64,000 bases of DNA from Qipengyuania psychrotolerans. GTDB lineage: Bacteria; Pseudomonadota; Alphaproteobacteria; Sphingomonadales; Sphingomonadaceae. Both the position numbers and the translations under genes were made by a program. Positions 34,562 through 43,516 of the stretch are shown piece by piece. The notes under the pieces are model-generated. The model did no database searches. It was not told the origin of the DNA and saw only the letters and a program-made list of their open reading frames with translations. Position 1 is the stretch's first letter. Each line of letters begins with the position of its first letter. The DNA is taken from the NCBI RefSeq assembly GCF_019711355.1, contig NZ_CP081297.1, positions 2,067,001-2,131,000 on the forward strand, read 5' to 3'.

Positions 34562-35169
34562 TGGAGCCCGCGAAACGTACGGCCTCCGAGAAAGCCGATT
34601 TCAAACGCGAGTTGACCGATGTGGTCCCCCACCTGCGTGCATTTGCGCGCGGCCTGTGCGGCCGTGCCGACATGGCCGACGACCTCGTGCAGGAAACACT
34701 CCTCAAAGCTTGGGCTGCCCAGGAGCGGTTCCAACCCGGCACCAGTATGCGCGCGTGGACCTTCGTGATTTTGCGCAACGCCTATCTTACCGACATGCGC
34801 CGCAATCGCTTCCGCGGAGAATATGACGAAACGGTCGCCGAGCGCATCTTGACGGCTCCGGCCGGGCAGGAAGAACCTATCCACTTGTCCGACATGCACC
34901 GTGCGCTGCTAACCCTTCCGCCGGAACGCCGCGAAGCGCTCCTGCTCGTGGGCGCTGGCGGATTTTCCTACGAGGAAGCGGCAAATATCTGCGGCTGTGC
35001 GGTTGGCACCATCAAGAGCCGCGTCGGGCGCGCCCGGGCAACGCTGACCTCCATGCTGGAAGACGGTTCCATCCCGAGACGATCGGTCGATGATGATACG
35101 GCTCACCGTGCTATTCTCGAAGAACTGGACGAGGTTGCCGCTGGCCAAGGCGCTTCGGCAAACAGCTGA
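34561..35169 (+). CDS. ecfG: General stress ECF sigma factor EcfG
   Basis: 202 residues with region 2 (VVPHLRAFARGLCGRADMA, DLVQETLLKAWAAQERF, MRAWTFVILRNAYLTDMRRN) and region 4 (LPPERREALLLVGAGGFSYE, AVGTIKSRVGRARATL). These are the ECF15/EcfG features, recognising GGAAC-N16/17-CGTT, of which three perfect copies are found nearby. It is the second gene of nepR-ecfG. A C-terminal acidic extension of about 30 residues follows region 4. The AI-2E-type membrane protein gene is 54 bases downstream and may share the transcript. Confidence 0.97.
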   Translation: MEPAKRTASEKADFKRELTDVVPHLRAFARGLCGRADMADDLVQETLLKAWAAQERFQPGTSMRAWTFVILRNAYLTDMRRNRFRGEYDETVAERILTAPAGQEEPIHLSDMHRALLTLPPERREALLLVGAGGFSYEEAANICGCAVGTIKSRVGRARATLTSMLEDGSIPRRSVDDDTAHRAILEELDEVAAGQGASANS

Positions 35170-35223
35170 CGGACAAGCGGATTTGCTTGTCCCCAGCCGG
35201 AACCCAAGACAGACAGGCGGGGA

Positions 35224-36399
35224 ATGAGCGACAAACAGCCAGCATCGCAGGAGCCGCAACCGCAGCCATCTGCACACGGGCCGCGTCATGCCTTTGCGCA
35301 GCAGGAATTGCGCCTGATTTCGGCGCTTGTCCTGTTGCTGGGCATGGGGCTCTTCCTGGCGTTGCCCTTCGTACTTTCGATCGGCTCGGTAGTCTTCCTG
35401 CCGGTCGTAACGGCGATTATCCTGACCGTTATCCTGTCGCCGCTTGCCGACAAGCTGAATGGCTGGGGCCTGCCCAACGTGCTGGCCTCACTCATTTCGC
35501 TGTTGGTATTTTTCGCCGTGTTGCTGCTCGCCCTGGCGCTGATCTTGCAACCCGCAATCTCGCTGTTCGACGAATTGCCAGCCATGGCGCGCCGCGTCGG
35601 TGAAAGGTTTGGCGAGCTTCAGGAACGCTTTTCCTGGGTCGCGCAGGTCAACCAGCAACTTGCAGACCTGATGGCACGCGAGGGCGAGCCGCGCGAAGTC
35701 GTGCTGGCCAGCCCGAGCTTCCTCGAAACAATAGCCTTTGCGACGCCAACGGTGGTGATCGAGGTGATCCTGACCTTGCTCATGGCCTATTTCATGATCG
35801 AAGCCCGCGTTCGCCTGCGCCAGAAACTGCTTTTCGGACGTACAAGTTTCGGGGCGAGTATCCGCGCTGCGCGTGTGCTTCGCGAAGTTCAAGACCGCGT
35901 TGCCGCCTATATTCTCACCGTGGGCTGGATCAACGTCATGGTCGGTGTTTTGGTTGCGCTGGGTGCGTGGGCGCTGGATGTCGACGCGCCGATCATGTGG
36001 GGCGGGCTGGCCGCGATACTGAACTTCCTGCCTTATATCGGACCCACCTTGATGGTCGGTCTGCTGGCACTATTCGGCATCGGAACCGCCGATACGGCCC
36101 TGCTCGGCCTTGTCCCAGCCCTCGCCTATCTGGGACTGCATACGGTCGAGGCCAATGTCATCACTCCTTCGATCCTGGGCGCACGGTTCACCATGAACCC
36201 AGTGATGATTCTTATCGCGCTGTCCTATTTTACCTGGATCTGGGGCGCCTTCGGAGCACTACTTTCGGTGCCGATACTGCTGATCCTGACTGCCCTGTTC
36301 GATCACATCGGCAGGCCCAATCTGGTTGGCTTCATCTTTGGCGAGCCCCTGTTCACCGCCAGCGTTTTCGAGCCAGACACAAACACCAACGCCGAATAG
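35224..36399 (+). CDS. AI-2E family transporter (PerM/TqsA family)
   Basis: 391 residues with about eight hydrophobic segments. Family features include the early pair LISALVLLLGMGLFLALPFVL and VVTAIILTVILSPLADKLNG, the central amphipathic region GERFGELQERFSWVAQV, and the later NFLPYIGPTLMVGLLALFG and PSILGARFTMNPVMILI. Members export small molecules or act as ion antiporters; the substrate is unknown. GGCGGGGA stands directly before the ATG. Position after ecfG suggests stress expression, which is unproven. Confidence 0.88.
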   Translation: MSDKQPASQEPQPQPSAHGPRHAFAQQELRLISALVLLLGMGLFLALPFVLSIGSVVFLPVVTAIILTVILSPLADKLNGWGLPNVLASLISLLVFFAVLLLALALILQPAISLFDELPAMARRVGERFGELQERFSWVAQVNQQLADLMAREGEPREVVLASPSFLETIAFATPTVVIEVILTLLMAYFMIEARVRLRQKLLFGRTSFGASIRAARVLREVQDRVAAYILTVGWINVMVGVLVALGAWALDVDAPIMWGGLAAILNFLPYIGPTLMVGLLALFGIGTADTALLGLVPALAYLGLHTVEANVITPSILGARFTMNPVMILIALSYFTWIWGAFGALLSVPILLILTALFDHIGRPNLVGFIFGEPLFTASVFEPDTNTNAE

Positions 36400-36434
36400 A
36401 AAAGGCCCGCCGCACCTGTTCGTGCGACGGGCCT
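36394..36434. terminator. Terminator between convergent transporter and sodB
   Basis: A 12-bp stem (36404-36415 with 36422-36433, one mismatch). The minus strand continues TTTTCTATT, so it ends sodB; the hairpin also follows the transporter stop at once. Confidence 0.8.
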
Positions 36435-36458
36435 CCCAAATCCATATTTCGCGGTGGC

Positions 36459-37073
36459 TTACGAGCCGGGATATTCCCAGGTCGTGCCGCGGATCAGATT
36501 GGCGTTGGCAAAGCTCCAGTTGAGCTTGGCGTTTACCGCTTCCAGATATGCCGGGCGCGCGTTCTGGTGGTCGAGGTAGTACGCGTGCTCCCACAGATCG
36601 ATGACGAGCAGCGGGTTCACACCTTCGTGATCGGCCAGCGTATCACCGTCATGGGTTTCTTCGATCGACAGCTTGCCGTCTTTTTCAGCCAGCCATACCC
36701 AGCCGCTGGCGAAGTGGCCTGCGCCGCGTTCCTTGAGCTTCGACTTGAGGTCATCGGTCGAACCGAAAGCATCGTCGATCATGCTCTGCAACTCGCCGGA
36801 GATGGAGGTTTCCGAAGGGGCCATCGAATGCCAGTAAAAGCCGTGATTCCAGCTCTGAGCCGAGTTATTGAACAATCCCTGGTCACTACCGCGGGCAGCG
36901 GCAATGACTTCTTCCAGGCTCTTGTTCGCATGATCGGTGCCTTCGATCGCGGCATTGGTCTTGTCGATATACGCCTGGTGATGCTTGCCGTGATGGTAAG
37001 ACAGTGTTTTTGCCGACACTGCGGGTTCGAGTGCAGTATCGTCGTATGGCAGGTCGATCAGCTTGAAAGCCAT
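36459..37073 (-). CDS. sodB: Superoxide dismutase [Fe/Mn], iron type
   Basis: 204 residues. Converts superoxide to peroxide and oxygen in the cytoplasm. Metal ligands lie in LSYHHGKHHQAYI, SWNHGFYW and the signature DLWEHAYYLDHQNARPAYLEAV (Asp and His). The YHHGKHHQAYI form and QSWNHGFYW resemble SodB, although iron versus manganese use cannot be settled by sequence alone. There is no signal peptide. A single gene with a terminator downstream. Confidence 0.95.
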   Translation of the reverse strand: MAFKLIDLPYDDTALEPAVSAKTLSYHHGKHHQAYIDKTNAAIEGTDHANKSLEEVIAAARGSDQGLFNNSAQSWNHGFYWHSMAPSETSISGELQSMIDDAFGSTDDLKSKLKERGAGHFASGWVWLAEKDGKLSIEETHDGDTLADHEGVNPLLVIDLWEHAYYLDHQNARPAYLEAVNAKLNWSFANANLIRGTTWEYPGS

Positions 37074-37233
37074 GGAGGGATCCCCTTCTTGTATTCGTGT
37101 TAAACGTGCAATTCACCCTGACAACGCACGGGCAGACGCGTGGTTGCATAGCGATATGTAAAATTGGCGCCACGGGTTTTATTCCGGCGCATTCATAGCC
37201 AAGAGAGTGTCAGCACATGGGAGCGCAGAATTA

Positions 37234-38571
37234 ATGGCACGCAAGTTTTTCGGTACCGATGGCATCCGCGGGCGGACGAACGAAGGTGTGATGACCGCCT
37301 CGACCGCGATGCGTGTCGGCCAAGCGGCAGGCACGCACTTCCTGCGGGGCGGGCACCGGCACCGTGTCGTGATCGGCAAGGACACCCGGCTGTCGGGCTA
37401 CATGATGGAAAGCGCGCTGGTCGCCGGCTTTACCAGTGTGGGAATGGACGTGATCATGACCGGCCCCCTCCCCACTCCCGCCATTGCCTTGCTGACCCGC
37501 GAGATGCGCGCCGATCTTGGCGTCATGATTTCCGCCAGCCACAATCCGTTCGAGGACAATGGCATCAAGCTATTCGGCCCGGACGGTTTCAAGCTGTCCG
37601 ACGCGGCCGAAGCCTCGATTGAACTCCTGCTCGAACAGGAGCCGCTGCTGGTCGAAGCCGAACGCATCGGCAGAGCCCGCCGCATCGACGATGCGCGTGG
37701 CCGCTATATCCACGCCATCAAGCAATCGATTGCCAGCGACATCCGCTTCGACGGATTGAAGGTGGTGGTCGACTGCGCAAACGGTGCCGCATACCAGGTC
37801 GCGCCGTCCGCTATCTGGGAACTGGGCGCCGAAGTCATCGCCATCGGGGTCGAGCCTGACGGCACGAACATTAACCGTGATGTCGGCTCTACTTCGCTTG
37901 ATGCGCTGAAGGCCCGCGTTGTCGAAGAAGGTGCCGATATAGGCATTGCACTCGACGGGGATGCCGACCGGCTGATCGTGATCGACGAAAAAGGCAAGGC
38001 AGTCGACGGCGATCAGATCATGGCCCTGATCGCTACGCGCCTGCTTGCGCGCGGCGATTTGAGAGGCGGCGGCATCGTGGCCACGGTCATGAGCAATCTG
38101 GGGCTCGAACGATATCTGGAAAGCCAGGGGCTCAAGCTGGAACGCGCCAAGGTAGGCGACCGCTACGTTCTCGAGAAAATGAAGGAAGGCGGCTATAATG
38201 TGGGTGGTGAACAATCCGGCCACATGATCCTGCTTGACCACGGCACTACGGGTGATGGCACCGTGGCGGCGCTGCGCATTCTGGCCAGCCTGGTTCGCTC
38301 CGGCAAACCGGCCAGCGAGCTGTTGCACGTCTTTGATCCGGTCCCCCAATTGCTCAAGAATGTGCGTTATTCGGGCGGCCAGCCGCTGAATGCGGAAAGC
38401 GTAAAGGCGGTAATTGCCGAAGCAGAAAAAGAGCTCGAGGGTACCGGGAGGCTGGTCATCCGTCCGTCCGGCACCGAACCCGTTATCCGCGTCATGGCCG
38501 AAGGCGATGATGCGGCCCAGGTCGAACGCATCGTGGACCGGATTTGCGATGCTGTGAAGAAGGCCGCCTGA
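37234..38571 (+). CDS. glmM: Phosphoglucosamine mutase GlmM
   Basis: 445 residues. Interconverts glucosamine-6-phosphate and glucosamine-1-phosphate for peptidoglycan and LPS. N-terminal [16 protein letters not shown], the phosphoserine loop [15 protein letters not shown] with Ser102 at the standard position, the metal loop [11 protein letters not shown], the sugar-binding [10 protein letters not shown] and the C-terminal [12 protein letters not shown]. The ATG at 37234 is fixed by the family N-terminus. Its stop overlaps the DUF1272 start by one base. Confidence 0.97.
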   Translation: MARKFFGTDGIRGRTNEGVMTASTAMRVGQAAGTHFLRGGHRHRVVIGKDTRLSGYMMESALVAGFTSVGMDVIMTGPLPTPAIALLTREMRADLGVMISASHNPFEDNGIKLFGPDGFKLSDAAEASIELLLEQEPLLVEAERIGRARRIDDARGRYIHAIKQSIASDIRFDGLKVVVDCANGAAYQVAPSAIWELGAEVIAIGVEPDGTNINRDVGSTSLDALKARVVEEGADIGIALDGDADRLIVIDEKGKAVDGDQIMALIATRLLARGDLRGGGIVATVMSNLGLERYLESQGLKLERAKVGDRYVLEKMKEGGYNVGGEQSGHMILLDHGTTGDGTVAALRILASLVRSGKPASELLHVFDPVPQLLKNVRYSGGQPLNAESVKAVIAEAEKELEGTGRLVIRPSGTEPVIRVMAEGDDAAQVERIVDRICDAVKKAA

Positions 38572-38795
38572 TGCTGGAAATGCGACCCGACTGCGAGCGC
38601 TGCGGTGCTGATACGCCTGCCGAAGCTCCCGGAGCGTTCATCTGTAGCTTCGAGTGCACATTCTGCACCGATTGCGCAGATGAACTGGACGATCTTTGCC
38701 CAAATTGCGGCGGCGAATTGATGGACCGCCCGGCACGATCGAAGAAACTGCAGGAGAAAGCGCCTGCGAGTACGGTCAGGAAGTTCAAGGGATGA
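38571..38795 (+). CDS. DUF1272 zinc-ribbon-like small protein
   Basis: 74 residues of the DUF1272 family. The eight Cys come as CERC, CSFEC-TFC and CPNC sets (starting MRPDCERCGA, then ICSFECTFCTDCA and LCPNCGGEL), consistent with binding one or two zinc ions. A basic tail follows. Function unknown. Its start overlaps glmM (TGATG) and its end overlaps thiD (ATGA), so the three genes are tightly coupled. Confidence 0.9.
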   Translation: MLEMRPDCERCGADTPAEAPGAFICSFECTFCTDCADELDDLCPNCGGELMDRPARSKKLQEKAPASTVRKFKG

Positions 38796-39592
38796 ACGGC
38801 GCACCTCCCCGCATCCTGAGCATTGCCGGTTCCGACAGTTCGGGCGGCGCTGGCATTCAGGCCGACATCAAGACCATCACCATGCTTGGCGGATATGCGA
38901 TGACCGCGATTACGGCGGTAACGGCGCAGAATACCCGCGGGGTCCAAGGCGTCGAGGTGATGCACCCTGATCTCGTCATGGATCAGGTCGATAGCTGCCT
39001 CGACGACATCGGCGCCGACGCCATCAAGATAGGGATGCTGGGCTCGCCTCAGATCGCCATGTTGCTGGCAGAGCGGCTCGATACGTTTTCAGGCCCCATC
39101 ATTTTCGATCCGGTTATGGCCGCGACCAGCGGATCGGAACTTGCGAGCGAGGCAACCATTGCGGCGTTTGGTTCGCTGATGGAAATTGCGACCATCGTCA
39201 CACCCAACCTGCCCGAACTCGCCGCCCTGACGGGCCGCGACACCATTGAAGACGACGACGTCTTTGGCGCAGCACAGCAATTGGCTGAAAAGCACGACAC
39301 CATTGTCCTTGCCAAGGGCGGCCACTCCGAAGGCGACGACGTCCTCGACCGGGTCGTTTCCTCTACCGGCAAGATCGCCAGCTTCGGCCACCACCGTATC
39401 GATACGCGGCACACGCACGGCACAGGATGCACCCTGTCAGCAGCGCTGGCGACGTTTCTTGCCTATGGCCAGCCGACCACTCACGCGATCAGGCTGGCAC
39501 GCGGCTTTGTTTACGCAGCGATCGAAAATGCGCCCGGCTTCGGCGAAGGCTCGGGCCCACTCGGACACCAGGCAGTGCGCAAATTAGTCTGA
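38792..39592 (+). CDS. thiD: HMP/HMP-phosphate kinase ThiD
   Basis: 266 residues of the ribokinase fold. Phosphorylates hydroxymethylpyrimidine twice for thiamine synthesis. ILSIAGSDSSGGAGIQADIK, TAITAVTAQNTRGVQG, TPNLPELAALTGR and the anion hole/catalytic base motif HTHGTGCTLSAALA are present. The start overlaps the DUF1272 stop (ATGA). The last nine bases overlap the end of the convergent LOG-family gene. Confidence 0.95.
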   Translation: MNGAPPRILSIAGSDSSGGAGIQADIKTITMLGGYAMTAITAVTAQNTRGVQGVEVMHPDLVMDQVDSCLDDIGADAIKIGMLGSPQIAMLLAERLDTFSGPIIFDPVMAATSGSELASEATIAAFGSLMEIATIVTPNLPELAALTGRDTIEDDDVFGAAQQLAEKHDTIVLAKGGHSEGDDVLDRVVSSTGKIASFGHHRIDTRHTHGTGCTLSAALATFLAYGQPTTHAIRLARGFVYAAIENAPGFGEGSGPLGHQAVRKLV

Positions 39593-40489
39593 AGAAGACC
39601 GGCAGCCCAGGTCGTAAAAGTCGCACAGGTAATCCCACGCGTCTTCGGCCGTTTCGCACCAGTGGAACAGTTCGAGATCCTTCTTCGAAATCGTGCCTTC
39701 TTCGGCAATTGCTTCGAAGTTGACGACCCGGGTCCAGAAATCCTTGCCGAACAGCAGGATGGGAATCGGCTTCATCTTTCCAGTCTGGATCAATGTGAGC
39801 AGCTCGAAGAATTCGTCGAACGTTCCAAATCCGCCGGGAAAGACTGCAACTGCGCGGGCGCGCAGAAGGAAATGCATCTTGCGCAGGGCAAAGTAATGGA
39901 AGTTCAGCGACAGATAGGGTGTCACATAGGAATTGGGTGCCTGCTCATGAGGCAGGATGATGTTGAGACCGATCGATTCTGCCCCGGCCTCGCTGGCTCC
40001 GCGGTTCGCTGCTTCCATGATCGAAGGGCCGCCGCCTGAGCAGACGACGAACTGGCGCTTGCCGTTTTCGATGACCGATTTTTCGCTAGCAAGCTTTGCC
40101 AGCTTTTGCGCCTCGCCGTAATATTTGCTCTTGGCGACAAGGTTTTCCACGACCTTGCGTTCGTATTCCGGCAGTTTCTTCGCGCCTTCGAGGGCAGTTT
40201 CGGCCGCTTCCGGGGGCGGAATGCGAGCGCTTCCGTACATGACCAGCGTCGAGCCGACATTGGCCTCGTCGAGGATCATTTCAGGTTTCAGCAGCTCAAG
40301 TTGGAAGCGAACAGGTCGCAGCTCCTCGCGCAGGAGGAAGTCCTTGTCCTGAAATGCCAATTTATAGGATGGGTGTTCGGTCTGCGGCGTCTGCTGTGCG
40401 AGGCTCTTTTTCTCGAACCTTGCTTCTTGTTCTGCCGGATAGAACTTGCGATCGGCAAGTTCGCGCTTTTGCTTTTCTTCTTCTGTCAT
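39584..40489 (-). CDS. LOG family protein (TIGR00730, Rossmann fold)
   Basis: 301 residues. LOG proteins release adenine-type bases from nucleoside 5'-monophosphates; many bacterial members have AMP- or cytokinin-precursor-hydrolase activity. The motif PGGFGTFDEFFE matches PGGxGTxxE, and FVVCSGGGPSIMEAANRGA the first loop. It has a charged N-terminal extension of about 90 residues before the core, longer than minimal LOG proteins. The ATG at 40489 is chosen; an opening further upstream runs into the tRNA-Trp and cannot be coding. Confidence 0.88.
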   Translation of the reverse strand: MTEEEKQKRELADRKFYPAEQEARFEKKSLAQQTPQTEHPSYKLAFQDKDFLLREELRPVRFQLELLKPEMILDEANVGSTLVMYGSARIPPPEAAETALEGAKKLPEYERKVVENLVAKSKYYGEAQKLAKLASEKSVIENGKRQFVVCSGGGPSIMEAANRGASEAGAESIGLNIILPHEQAPNSYVTPYLSLNFHYFALRKMHFLLRARAVAVFPGGFGTFDEFFELLTLIQTGKMKPIPILLFGKDFWTRVVNFEAIAEEGTISKKDLELFHWCETAEDAWDYLCDFYDLGCRSSSD

Positions 40490-40541
40490 GCTTGGCCCGA
40501 TAGGGGGCTGATGCGTTATCGACAAGCCATTGAAGAGGAAA

Positions 40542-40617
40542 TGGCAGGGGTGACAGGATTCGAACCCGTGGCCCTCGGTTTTGGAGACCGATGCTCTACC
40601 AGCTGAGCTACACCCCT
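40542..40617 (-). tRNA. tRNA-Trp (anticodon CCA)
   Basis: Minus strand from 40617: acceptor AGGGGTG, D-arm TAGCTCAGCTGGTAGAGCA, anticodon stem TCGGT/ACCGA with loop CTCCAAA giving CCA, T-arm with GGTTCGAATCC, closing CACCCCT, discriminator G and an encoded CCA. Total 76 nt. Confidence 0.96.
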
Positions 40618-40704
40618 GCAGCCGAGCGGGCGCATTAGTCGGTGTTGGCGATGCTGGCAAGATGCGTATCGCATGGAATCGCAAACTGCTAAGGTGCCAG
40701 CACC

Positions 40705-41388
40705 ATGCACGCACCTGTACCAGAGACGATCCCGGTGGAACTTCTGCTCCACGCTTATCGCAGCGGCGTGTTCCCCATGGCGGACCACCGTGATGACCGC
40801 GAGGTGTATTGGGTAGAGCCGCGCGAGCGTGCCATCATCCCGCTCGGCGAATTTCGCGCATCGCGCACCCTTCGCAAGGTATTGCGCCAAGACCGATTCG
40901 AAGTGACTTGCGACAAGGATTTTCCGGCGGTCATCGCCGCCTGCGCGGAGCCACGTGAAGAACACGCGGAGAGCTGGATCAGTCACCAGATCGAATCGAG
41001 CTACATCGCGCTTCAACAGTCCGGTAACGCTCATTCGGTCGAGGTCTGGCTGGAAGGCGAACTGGTTGGCGGCCTTTACGGTGTCGCATTCGACAAGGTT
41101 TTCTGCGGGGAAAGCATGTTCAGCCGCACGGACAATGCCAGCAAGGTGGCGCTTGCATGGCTCGTGGCGGCCATGCGCGATGCAGGTTACGAATTGCTGG
41201 ACTGCCAGTTCATGACTGATCACCTTGCGTCGATGGGTGCCATCGCCATTCCGCAATCGGAATATCTGGCCAAGCTCCGGGTTGCGCGCGGTGAACCGCA
41301 AGGGAGCCTGCCGCAGGCTTTTGCTGCGGCCAATGCTCACTCTTCGCCTGGAAACTCCATCGCGCAGTCCTTGATCCACACATCGTAG
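40705..41388 (+). CDS. aat: Leucyl/phenylalanyl-tRNA-protein transferase
   Basis: 227 residues. Transfers Leu or Phe to N-terminal Arg/Lys, making N-degrons read by ClpS. AYRSGVFPMADHRDDREVYWVEPRERAIIP, YIALQQSGNAHSVEVWL, GGLYGVAFDKVFCGESMFS and LLDCQFMTDHLASMGA are the family blocks. The start is near MHAPVPETIPVELLLHAYR. Its 3' end overlaps the convergent DUF2155 gene by 52 bases. Confidence 0.96.
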   Translation: MHAPVPETIPVELLLHAYRSGVFPMADHRDDREVYWVEPRERAIIPLGEFRASRTLRKVLRQDRFEVTCDKDFPAVIAACAEPREEHAESWISHQIESSYIALQQSGNAHSVEVWLEGELVGGLYGVAFDKVFCGESMFSRTDNASKVALAWLVAAMRDAGYELLDCQFMTDHLASMGAIAIPQSEYLAKLRVARGEPQGSLPQAFAAANAHSSPGNSIAQSLIHTS

Positions 41389-41822
41389 ATCGGGTGTTCG
41401 ACGACATTCAGGCTGGGCGAATTCTTAAACAGCCAGCCGGAAAATACCCGGCGGAAATCGTTCTGGGTGCCGCGTTCACGCACCAGTACCTGCACGAATG
41501 CGCCGGTTTCCTGGGGCATTTCCCACGGCGCTGTCCGCTCGCATGAAGCGAGGCGGATGATAACATCGCCCACGCGCTGCTGCTGGCCGGGGCTGAGTTC
41601 CAGATCCTGAGTTTCGTTATTGCGCTTGTTGAGCAGGCCGATGGTGGCCACGCGTTCTTCGAGCGGCGTGCCTATGCCGGCTTCCGCTGCAGCGATTTCG
41701 GGCAACTGGACCCGCTGCAATTCTTCCGGGATTTCCGTGTTGACTGGTTCGGGCTCGGGCGGGTCCTGCGAACAGGCACCTACCAAGAGCAGGCTGCAGA
41801 GAAGCGCGCCGGCACGGACCAT
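41337..41822 (-). CDS. DUF2155 lipoprotein
   Basis: 161 residues. A signal peptide with lipobox VGAC lipidates Cys17, followed by an acidic Pro-rich linker and the DUF2155 domain (ATIGLLNKRNNETQDLEL, SPSLNVVEHPIYDVWIKDC). Two Cys, in RLASCERTAPWE and IKDCAM, may form a disulfide. In Alphaproteobacteria this gene usually follows the NDUFA12 homologue, as here with two bases between them. Function unknown; the Rickettsiales/Rhizobiales context has led to loose links with envelope or respiratory assembly. Confidence 0.88.
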   Translation of the reverse strand: MVRAGALLCSLLLVGACSQDPPEPEPVNTEIPEELQRVQLPEIAAAEAGIGTPLEERVATIGLLNKRNNETQDLELSPGQQQRVGDVIIRLASCERTAPWEMPQETGAFVQVLVRERGTQNDFRRVFSGWLFKNSPSLNVVEHPIYDVWIKDCAMEFPGEE

Positions 41823-41824
41823 GA

Positions 41825-42223
41825 TCAGGCGTCCGGCGACCAGGCTTCATAGTCGCCAGCCGCGCTGGCACGTTTGCCGCCGCGCTCGAGCGCGCCCTGC
41901 GGCCGGTAAGCGGTCTGCGTGCCGGTGGCATTGGGCGTATAGTCGGCTTCCCAGATGCGCGCTGCGGGAAGATAGCTTTCCGGCACATCGACGCCCGCGC
42001 CGTGCAGCCAGCCGTGCCATTCGGCAGGCACGCGGCTCGCGTCGTTGGCACCTTCATAGATGACCCAGCGACGTTCGCGCTGGCCTTCGCCGCGCTTTTT
42101 CGAGCGATAATACGCATTGCCTTGCGCGTCGGTGCCGACATGCTCGCCATTGCGCGAGGACCACAGCATTGTGCCGATGGTGGCACCGTTCCACCAGGTG
42201 AAGATCTTTGCCAGAGGGTTCAT
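41825..42223 (-). CDS. NDUFA12-family NADH:ubiquinone oxidoreductase accessory subunit
   Basis: 132 residues homologous to the mitochondrial complex I subunit NDUFA12 (B17.2), retained in Alphaproteobacteria. IFTWWNGATIGTMLWSSRNGEHVGTDAQGN, YYRSK, RRWVIYEGANDASRVPAEWHGWLHG and ADYTPNATGTQTAYRPQG are characteristic. It binds the peripheral arm of complex I. The complex I core genes are not in the window. Encoded immediately upstream of the DUF2155 lipoprotein. Confidence 0.94.
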   Translation of the reverse strand: MNPLAKIFTWWNGATIGTMLWSSRNGEHVGTDAQGNAYYRSKKRGEGQRERRWVIYEGANDASRVPAEWHGWLHGAGVDVPESYLPAARIWEADYTPNATGTQTAYRPQGALERGGKRASAAGDYEAWSPDA

Positions 42224-42284
42224 AGGCCGCGCGCCTAGCGGATTCCCGCGCGCGCGCCAAGCACGACGATGTCAGAAATCATCA

Positions 42285-42782
42285 TCACCACTCGACCAGA
42301 TCCCCCGGCTCCATGCCGAGTTCTTCGGACAGCCCGCCGCGCACTTCCAGAACGCCGCTGGTGATGCCGACCGAATAAACCGATTCGAGCGAATAGGGCT
42401 CGGTCATGGCCGCGATGTTCAGGATGCGTCCGTCGGTCCCGATGAAAATGATATCGAGCGGCAGCGGCGTGTTCTTCATCCAGAAACTGCGCGCCGTTTG
42501 CGGCTCGCTAGGGAAAATCATCGCTTCGTTGTCGGCCAGTTCGGTGCGGAACATCAGGCCGCGGCCCTGTGCCTCTTTCGTATCGGCAAGTTCTGCACGA
42601 AAAGTGTGCACCGTGTCGCCGCTGCGCACGGTTACCGGAATGATCTCGAGGCCGGAAACCGGATGCGTCGCGTCCGCCTGCTGGGCAGGCACACTCGTCG
42701 TTTCCTCGGCTGTGCCCGCCGGAGCGCAGGCTGCCAGCAGGAGTGCCATCGGTGCCATATGGAAGCGCGCGTATTTTTTCAT
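42285..42782 (-). CDS. DUF192 domain lipoprotein
   Basis: 165 residues. A short signal sequence with lipobox LAAC precedes a spacer and the DUF192 domain (AELADTKEAQGRGLMFRTEL, MIFPSEPQTARSFWMKNTPL, LDIIFIGTDGRIL, LEVRGGLSEELGMEPGD). DUF192 proteins are small periplasmic or extracellular domains of unknown function. The start could be the ATG at 42782 or at 42797; neither has a strong ribosome binding site. It follows recX closely. Confidence 0.87.
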   Translation of the reverse strand: MKKYARFHMAPMALLLAACAPAGTAEETTSVPAQQADATHPVSGLEIIPVTVRSGDTVHTFRAELADTKEAQGRGLMFRTELADNEAMIFPSEPQTARSFWMKNTPLPLDIIFIGTDGRILNIAAMTEPYSLESVYSVGITSGVLEVRGGLSEELGMEPGDLVEW

Positions 42783-42801
42783 GTAGTCGAGAATCATCCC
42801 A

Positions 42802-43386
42802 TCAATCCCAAAGATCGGCTTCTTCCAGCCACTCATCCAGCGCTGCCTCGTCAGGAGCGGAAAGAATGGTCTGAGCGTGAGCAAACGTGTGGCCCGCTCG
42901 AACCATTGCCGCAAGCTGCTTTTCGCGCCGCTTGTGGCGGCTTTCCACCGGCTCGTCTTCTGGCGCGCTGCCAAACGGCCCAAGCCGCCTCCGTTTGGCC
43001 AGCGCCAATGCGGCCATTCGCGCTTCGCGTTCACCCGGTGCCAGTTCGCTGCGAAGCCCCTCCTCGAGCCCAGCCGCGCGCAGGGTTTCGTCCACTCGCC
43101 TTGCGCCGTAGCCGCGCGCCAGCAAGCCGCCCGCTTTCATTTTTCCGAAGCCGCGATCATCGACATAACCCTTGTCGACGAAATCAGCGACCAGATCATC
43201 GATTTCCGGCTCGCCCTCGTCTTCCCAACCGCGCTCGCGCAGCTTGCGTCTCAGGTAAGCTTCCAGCTTGCCCGCACTGGTTGCGAAACGCGCCACATAG
43301 GATAGCGCAAAGTCCCTCAGCCTGGTGCGGTCGAGCGGCTTTGGCTTGCGACGGGTGCGCCTCGATGTTGCGTTAGTTTCAACCAT
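42802..43386 (-). CDS. recX: Regulatory protein RecX
   Basis: 194 residues. RecX binds RecA filaments and limits their activity. Tandem helical repeats are seen in LRDFALSYVARFATSAGKLEAYL, RRKLRERGWEDE, DDLVADFVDKGYVDDRGFG and GARRVDETLRAAGLEE. An Arg/Lys-rich tract (SRRTRRKPKPLDRTR) lies at the N-terminus. The ATG at 43386 is chosen because longer frames add 69 residues without family features and overlap the divergent ligase gene. RecA is not nearby. Confidence 0.87.
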   Translation of the reverse strand: MVETNATSRRTRRKPKPLDRTRLRDFALSYVARFATSAGKLEAYLRRKLRERGWEDEGEPEIDDLVADFVDKGYVDDRGFGKMKAGGLLARGYGARRVDETLRAAGLEEGLRSELAPGEREARMAALALAKRRRLGPFGSAPEDEPVESRHKRREKQLAAMVRAGHTFAHAQTILSAPDEAALDEWLEEADLWD

Positions 43387-43516
43387 CGGCCATATTCGTG
43401 CCACACTCCTTATCGAATGGGAAAGCTCGATATGAGGCCGCAGCCGGGATCGCGGTTCAAGAGGATCATGAGAAATGCCGCAAGGCGCTGATATTTCACG
43501 GGAATCGCTAAAAACA

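Noticed and set aside
40490..40714. Upstream extension of the LOG-family protein
   Set aside because: It would be read through the tRNA-Trp gene.
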